A stretch of 56,369 bases of DNA from assembly GCA_003175985.1 (NCBI GenBank), contig PSRJ01000361.1:1-56369 (forward strand). The letters run 5' to 3'. Position 1 is the first letter of the stretch, and each line of letters opens with the position of its first letter. This document shows, in pieces, positions 51,861-56,369 of this stretch. The notes under the pieces are model-generated. The model had not been told where the DNA came from, did not search any database, and worked only from the letters and a program-made list of their open reading frames with translations. Source of the stretch: Terriglobia bacterium (lineage in GTDB: Bacteria > Acidobacteriota > Terriglobia > Bryobacterales > Bryobacteraceae). A program made the position numbers and the translations under genes.

Positions 51861-52607
51861 GTGGAAAACCTGGTCCTGTCGGTTGCGGGGCTCTCCAAGC
51901 ACTACGGCGGCGTAATCGCGGTAGACGACATTTCGTTCGAGGTTCGACAAGGGGAAATTGTCGGTCTGCTCGGACCTAACGGCGCCGGCAAAACCACCAC
52001 CATCAGCATGATTTTGGGTGTCCTGGAACCTACTTCGGGGGTCGTGCGGGTGGAAGGTATCGATCTCGCCAGACACCGTTCGCAAGCGCTCGAGCGCACC
52101 AACTTTGCCGCCGTTTACACTCCGCTGCCTGGCAACTTGACCGTCGTGCAGAACCTGCGCATCTTCGGGCTCATTTATGGCGTGCACAGCCTGAAGGAGC
52201 GGATCGAGAGGCTTCTGGGGCAATTCGAACTCGACGCTTTCAGGGACGTCAAATGCGGCGTACTCTCCTCGGGCGAGCAGACGCGGGTCAGCCTGGCCAA
52301 AGCCATGCTCAATTCTCCCAACCTCCTTCTGCTCGATGAACCCACAGCGTCGCTGGATCCTTCCAGCGCGCGCGATATCCGCGCCCGGATTCGGGAGTTT
52401 GCCGCGCAAGGCTCCTGCGGCGTGCTGTGGACGTCGCACAACATGTACGAAGTGGAAGAGGTGTGCGACCGCGTGCTCTTCCTCTCGCATGGCAAGATCC
52501 TCCTGGAAGGAGATCCGAAGAGTCTGCCCGCCGAGCACGGGAAAGAAAACCTGGAAGACCTGTTCGTCATGATTGCGCGCGAACCGCTGGCGCTGGAGCG
52601 CACATAG
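51861..52607 (+). CDS. ABC-2 type transporter ATP-binding protein
   Basis: The 248-residue ATPase has Walker A GPNGAGKTT (about 37-45), signature LSSGEQTRVSLAKA, Walker B LLLLDEPTASLDP and switch His in WTSHN. The type resembles the DrrA/NodI exporters. The GTG start has AGGAG 5 nt upstream. It pairs with the permease gene that starts 4 nt after its stop. Confidence 0.9.
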   Translation: MENLVLSVAGLSKHYGGVIAVDDISFEVRQGEIVGLLGPNGAGKTTTISMILGVLEPTSGVVRVEGIDLARHRSQALERTNFAAVYTPLPGNLTVVQNLRIFGLIYGVHSLKERIERLLGQFELDAFRDVKCGVLSSGEQTRVSLAKAMLNSPNLLLLDEPTASLDPSSARDIRARIREFAAQGSCGVLWTSHNMYEVEEVCDRVLFLSHGKILLEGDPKSLPAEHGKENLEDLFVMIAREPLALERT

Positions 52608-52611
52608 CCCC

Positions 52612-53415
52612 ATGCAGTTTCATCGAACTTCGGCCATTGTGCTTCGCCAGTTTTACCTGCTGCGCGGCAGCCCGGCACGCATCCTGCCGCTGTTTGCCTG
52701 GGTGGCGATCGACATGCTCTTGTGGGGATTCATCAGCCGCTATCTCAATAGCGTGGCAGCGGCGCCTTTTAACTTCATTCCCACATTGCTCGGGGCCGTT
52801 CTACTTTGGGACTTCTTCATCCGCGTGATGCAAGGAATCACGCTGGCGTTCTTCGAGGATGTCTGGTCGCGGAATTTCCTGAACTTCTTCGCTACTCCGC
52901 TTGCCATCTCGGAGTACATCAGCGGGCTGGTGCTCTCCAGCATCGCGACGAGTTCGGTAGGACTGCTGGTAATGCTCCTGCTGGCGTCCGGCATTTTTGG
53001 GTTGTCGTTTTTTTCCTACGGTGTGCTGGTGGTTCCGTTTCTCGCTGTCCTCTTTCTGTTCGGGATTGCCTTGGGCGTTTGCGCCACCGCGATCGTCTTG
53101 CGGTTTGGGCCGGCTGCGGAGTGGTTCATCTGGCCGATTCCGGCCCTCATTTCACCTTTCGTAGGCGTGTTCTACCCGATTGCTACACTTCCAAATTGGA
53201 TGCAGGCAATATCCCGCTTTTTGCCGCCTTCCTACGTGTTCGAAAACCTGCGGGCGATTCTCGCCGGCCGGCCGGTATCGGGTGCCGCGCTGGTGACGGG
53301 CATATGCCTTGCGGTCTTCGACATACTCGCGGCAGGCTGGGTGTTCACGCGCGTTTTCCGCCACGCCGTCCGGACCGGCCTCATCGCACGCTACAGCGCA
53401 GAATCGCTAAGCTAG
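52612..53415 (+). CDS. ABC-2 type transporter permease
   Basis: The 267-residue membrane protein has about six TM segments and the ABC-2 permease pattern, including WDFFIRVMQGITLAFFEDVWSRNFLNFFATPLAISEYISGLV and GVFYPIATLPNWMQAISRFLPPSYVFENLRAIL. It forms an exporter with the ATPase upstream. The ATG at 52612 was chosen for the MQFHRTSAIVLRQFYLLR start; codons before it overlap the ATPase gene. The substrate is unknown. Confidence 0.88.
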   Translation: MQFHRTSAIVLRQFYLLRGSPARILPLFAWVAIDMLLWGFISRYLNSVAAAPFNFIPTLLGAVLLWDFFIRVMQGITLAFFEDVWSRNFLNFFATPLAISEYISGLVLSSIATSSVGLLVMLLLASGIFGLSFFSYGVLVVPFLAVLFLFGIALGVCATAIVLRFGPAAEWFIWPIPALISPFVGVFYPIATLPNWMQAISRFLPPSYVFENLRAILAGRPVSGAALVTGICLAVFDILAAGWVFTRVFRHAVRTGLIARYSAESLS

Positions 53416-53423
53416 TCGTATCT

Positions 53424-55184
53424 ATGAGTATTCTGTATCGGTATTTGCGGCAGTATTGGAAACTTGCCGCCGCGGCGTTGGTGCTGGCAGCGATTAACCA
53501 GGTCTTCTCCCTGCTCGACCCCGCAATCTTCCGGCACATCATCGACTCCTACGCCACGCGGTACCGGCAGTACACCAGCGGCCAATTCCTGAGCGGGGTC
53601 AGCCTGCTTTTGGCCGCGGCGGTTGGCGTTGCGTTTGTCTCCCGCGTTGCCAAGAATTTTCAGGACTATTTCGTTAACGTCATCACGCAACAGGTCGGCG
53701 CGCGTCTGTACGCGGATGGCATCCGGCATTCGCTGGAACTGCCATACACCCTGTTTGAAGATCAACGCAGCGGCGAAACCTTAGGCAAATTGCAAAAGGT
53801 ACGGTCCGACGTGGAAAAGTTCATCGCCGCCGCCGTCAACGTCGTCTTCACCACGCTGATCGGCCTGGTGTTCGTCATGATCTACGCGACGCGCGTGCAT
53901 TGGTCGGTGGCTCCGGCGTATCTGCTTACCGTGCCGCTGCTGGGTGGTCTCAGCTCGCTGCTCAGCCGCAAAATCAAGGAGGTCCAGAAGACCATCGTTC
54001 GCGAGACCACCGCGCTGGCCGGAGCGACCACCGAGTCGCTCCGCAACATCGAGCTCGTGAAAAGCCTGGGCTTAGCCCAGCAGGAGATCGAACGCCTCAA
54101 CGCCACCACGCACAAAATTCTGAAGCTGGAACTCAAGAAGGTGCGCTATCTGCGCAGCCTCAGCTTCGTGCAGGGTACCTTCGTAAACCTGCTGCGGACC
54201 TCGATCCTGTTCCTGATGTTGTATCTCATCTTCACGCAGCGGATCACCGTTGGCCAGTTCTTTTCGTTGTTCATTTATTCGTTCTTCATATTCGGCCCAT
54301 TGCAGGAACTCGGGAATGTGATCAATATTTACCGGGAAACGGAAGCCTCTCTCCAGAACTTCGAGGCGATCCTGAATCTGCCTCCCGAGCCTCGCCCGGC
54401 GGAGCCCATGAACGTGGAGTTGCTGGAGACCCTTCGATTCGAGGGAGTCTCGTTCCAACATCCTTCGGCATCCGTACCGGCGCTGCGCGACATTTCCTTT
54501 CGCGTGACGCAGGGCGAGACCATTGCATTTGTCGGACCCTCAGGGGCGGGGAAGACCACGCTCGTGAAACTGCTTGTGGGCCTCTACCGGCCAAAAGAGG
54601 GCCATATCTATTACAACGGGATTCCGGAAGACCAGATAGCCATTGAAGACGTACGCGAACGCATTGGATTTGTCACCCAGGATGCGCAGTTGTTCTCCGG
54701 CTCGATACGCGAAAATCTTCGGTTCGTGAGGCCCGAAGCGACCGACGAGGAGTGCCTTCGGGTGCTCCAGCAAGCCTCGGTGGAAAGTCTGCTGCGGCGC
54801 GCCGACCGGGGACTCGACACCGTCATCGGCGAGGGCGGCGTCAAGGTTTCAGGCGGCGAGAAGCAACGCCTGTCGATCGCGCGCGCGCTGCTGCGCCGTC
54901 CGCAGTTGCTGGTGTTCGATGAGGCCACCTCGTCGCTCGATTCACTTACCGAAGAAGAAATCAGCCAGACGATCCGCGAGGTTGCCGCCGGCCGGGACGC
55001 CATCACCTGTTTGATTGCGCATCGTCTCTCCACCGTGATGCACGCCGACCGCATCTACGTGCTCGAGCGCGGGCAGATCGTGGAATTCGGCCGTCATGAG
55101 GAACTGTTGGCGAACAAAGGCCTGTACTACGCCATGTGGCGTCAGCAGGTCGGCGAAGGCAGAGAGCATTTCGCGTCGGTCTAG
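53424..55184 (+). CDS. ABC exporter with fused membrane and ATPase domains (MsbA-like)
   Basis: The 586-residue protein has a six-TM domain (about 1-310) and an ATPase domain: Walker A GPSGAGKTT (about 372-380), signature VSGGEKQRLSIARA, Walker B LLVFDEATSSLD, and H-loop IAHRLS. It is a homodimeric type IV exporter for lipids, peptides or drugs. It starts 8 nt after the ABC-2 permease gene, so two exporters of different type are encoded in one unit. The next gene starts 2 nt after its stop. Confidence 0.93.
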   Translation: MSILYRYLRQYWKLAAAALVLAAINQVFSLLDPAIFRHIIDSYATRYRQYTSGQFLSGVSLLLAAAVGVAFVSRVAKNFQDYFVNVITQQVGARLYADGIRHSLELPYTLFEDQRSGETLGKLQKVRSDVEKFIAAAVNVVFTTLIGLVFVMIYATRVHWSVAPAYLLTVPLLGGLSSLLSRKIKEVQKTIVRETTALAGATTESLRNIELVKSLGLAQQEIERLNATTHKILKLELKKVRYLRSLSFVQGTFVNLLRTSILFLMLYLIFTQRITVGQFFSLFIYSFFIFGPLQELGNVINIYRETEASLQNFEAILNLPPEPRPAEPMNVELLETLRFEGVSFQHPSASVPALRDISFRVTQGETIAFVGPSGAGKTTLVKLLVGLYRPKEGHIYYNGIPEDQIAIEDVRERIGFVTQDAQLFSGSIRENLRFVRPEATDEECLRVLQQASVESLLRRADRGLDTVIGEGGVKVSGGEKQRLSIARALLRRPQLLVFDEATSSLDSLTEEEISQTIREVAAGRDAITCLIAHRLSTVMHADRIYVLERGQIVEFGRHEELLANKGLYYAMWRQQVGEGREHFASV

Positions 55185-55186
55185 CA

Positions 55187-56369
55187 ATGTCCGGCCAGGT
55201 TTTCATCAGCTACGCCTCCGCCGACAAAGCCATCGCCGATCGTGTATGCAGCGAGTTGGAAGCCGCCGGAATCACGTGCTGGATCGCTCCACGGAACATC
55301 GAGCCGGGAACGGACTATCCCGCGGCCATTGTCGAGGGAGTGAGCGCCGCGCGGGTGCTGGTGTTGATCCTCAGCGCGGCCGCGGCTGCCTCGCCGCACA
55401 TTTTGAGCGAAGTCGGGCATGCGTTCAACGGCAAGAAGCGGATTATCCCCTTCCGCCTCTCCACGGAAACCCTGCCGGAGGACCTCGAGTATTTCCTCTC
55501 GCTCACGCAGTGGCTCGATGCCCCGGCAGGAGCTACGGAACAGAACTTGAAACGGCTCACCTCAGCGGTTGCGGACGCACTTGCGGGCAAACCGACGGCC
55601 CAACCGGTCACCTCGCGAACGCGCCGCGGGAAGTGGCTGAGGATTGTGATCCCGGCGATTGCGCTTGCCGCCGGCCTGATTATCTACTGGAAAGCGCCTC
55701 CGGTACGTCCTGCGCCGCGTGCAACGAGCCCCGAGTCAGCGTCCGCCGCTGTTATTGTTCCCCAGCCTGCCGCGCCGCAGCCCAAGACCAGGATTAATCC
55801 AGCCGACGGCCAGACTTATGTGTGGATCGCACCCGGAACGTTCACGATGGGATGTTCAGCAGGTGACAGCGAATGTAAAGACGACGAAAAGCCCACGCAT
55901 CCTGTGGCGATTACCAAGGGTTTCTGGCTTGGGCAAACCGAAGTGACCAACGCCGCATACCACATGGTTATGCATCAGCAAGCTCCCTCCGGCGATACCA
56001 CACTGCCTGTGACCGGCCTCACCTGGGCGGAGGCGAAAGCGTACTGCGCCGCGGCCGGCGGACGCCTTCCCACGGAAGCGGAGTGGGAGTATGCAGCCCG
56101 CGCCGGCGCCGCGCAATCCTATTACGGCGTTATTTCGGAAATCGCGTGGTATGCGGCTAACAGCGGCGGCGCTCCTCATCCCGGGGCGAAGAAACAAGCC
56201 AACGCTTTTGGCCTTTACGATATGCTGGGCAACGTCGCCGAATGGGTCCTAGACCGCTACTACAACAAATATGACGTGGAGGCCCCGGCAACTGGCGCCG
56301 GTGTCGACCAACCCCTGGCCGGCAATGCTACAGCCGTGGCTCGCGGCGGACATTTCGAGAATGAGGCCA
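55187..56369 (+). CDS. TIR domain - transmembrane - formylglycine-generating enzyme (FGE)-like protein, 3' partial
   Basis: The frame is open from the ATG at 55187 to the right edge (394 codons). Residues 1-135 form a TIR domain (QVFISYASADKAIAD, SEVGHAF with Glu75 at the position of the NADase glutamate). A single TM helix follows (about 150-168), a proline/alanine linker, and then an FGE-sulfatase/SUMF1-like domain from about 209 (YVWIAPGTFTMGC, LPTEAEWEYAARAG, GLYDMLGNVAEWV) ending at ARGGHFENEA. The TIR part would be cytoplasmic and the FGE-like part extracytoplasmic. It starts 2 nt after the exporter stop. The catalytic Cys of true FGEs is not visible in this part, so a binding role is possible. 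Confidence 0.85.
   Translation, partial: MSGQVFISYASADKAIADRVCSELEAAGITCWIAPRNIEPGTDYPAAIVEGVSAARVLVLILSAAAAASPHILSEVGHAFNGKKRIIPFRLSTETLPEDLEYFLSLTQWLDAPAGATEQNLKRLTSAVADALAGKPTAQPVTSRTRRGKWLRIVIPAIALAAGLIIYWKAPPVRPAPRATSPESASAAVIVPQPAAPQPKTRINPADGQTYVWIAPGTFTMGCSAGDSECKDDEKPTHPVAITKGFWLGQTEVTNAAYHMVMHQQAPSGDTTLPVTGLTWAEAKAYCAAAGGRLPTEAEWEYAARAGAAQSYYGVISEIAWYAANSGGAPHPGAKKQANAFGLYDMLGNVAEWVLDRYYNKYDVEAPATGAGVDQPLAGNATAVARGGHFENEA

Noticed and set aside
1-56369. tRNA, rRNA or CRISPR array
   Set aside because: No cloverleaf or rRNA-like sequence and no regularly spaced repeats were seen; the only tandem repeats are the coding SAVWGT units.
51861-56369. ABC exporters plus TIR protein as a known anti-phage system
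   Set aside because: The set does not match a defence type I know; the TIR protein is membrane-bound with an FGE-like domain, and the transporters look like ordinary exporters.

Overview
The window is high-GC DNA from what looks like an Acidobacteriota of the Solibacter/Bryobacterales group. The clearest marker is the C-terminal domain of the secreted hydrolase at 29559-31508, which I recognise as the 'Solibacter uncharacterized C-terminal domain' type (TIGR03437). A DUF6152-type secreted protein, periplasmic diheme and monoheme cytochromes, a PQQ dehydrogenase, a TIR-FGE fusion and AVWGTS repeats in a subtilase fit the same group. Assignments come from reading the sequence only; no database was searched. 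I saw no rRNA, tRNA, CRISPR array or phage.

Layout. 1-3259: the end of a molybdenum hydroxylase subunit and a diheme cytochrome c. 3286-5126: a conserved hypothetical gene, a decayed GNAT gene, and a RAYT transposase flanked by a 28-bp inverted pair of REP-like hairpins. 5109-9296 (minus): an operon of S1/P1 nuclease, CorC-like protein, AI-2E-type permease and HupE-like membrane protein. 9358-13018: esterase, aldo/keto reductase and small secreted or cytochrome proteins. 13132-17180: a complete, overlapping biotin operon bioB-bioF-bioD-bioA, followed by hmgA and a subtilase. 20509-27259: a tightly packed cluster with a sigma-54 activator lacking a receiver, an HD-GYP/GAF/GGDEF protein, an Opp/Dpp-type ABC transporter without a binding protein, an overlapping 38-codon gene with a signal-like N-terminus, an orphan receiver protein and a 73-aa protein. 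27521-35040: two paralogous B12-binding radical SAM enzymes bracketing two paralogous secreted alpha/beta hydrolases on the opposite strand. 35079-43335: M20 peptidase, secreted hypothetical protein, pyruvate:ferredoxin oxidoreductase with a DHODH-like partner, DoxX protein, and a degenerate receiver-ATPase protein. 43401-49568: a secreted acidobacterial protein, a ParD/ParE-like toxin-antitoxin cassette between 56-bp direct repeats, a DsbD-TlpA fusion, and plsX-rpmF-yceD. 49722-56369: PQQ dehydrogenase, an ABC-2 exporter pair, an MsbA-like exporter, and a TIR-TM-FGE protein cut by the window end.

The most striking signals are three. First, the toxin-antitoxin cassette at 44941-45484 has its own promoter and sits exactly between two copies of the 56-bp 3' end of the dsbD-like gene; the left copy supplies the last codons and stop of the convergent neighbour. 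Second, the 38-codon gene at 26429 is either a secreted-peptide gene next to a peptide importer or the stub of that importer's lost binding protein. Third, CAGTACT motifs lie just upstream of sigma-70-like promoters of both radical SAM genes, suggesting shared control of the twin radical SAM/hydrolase locus.
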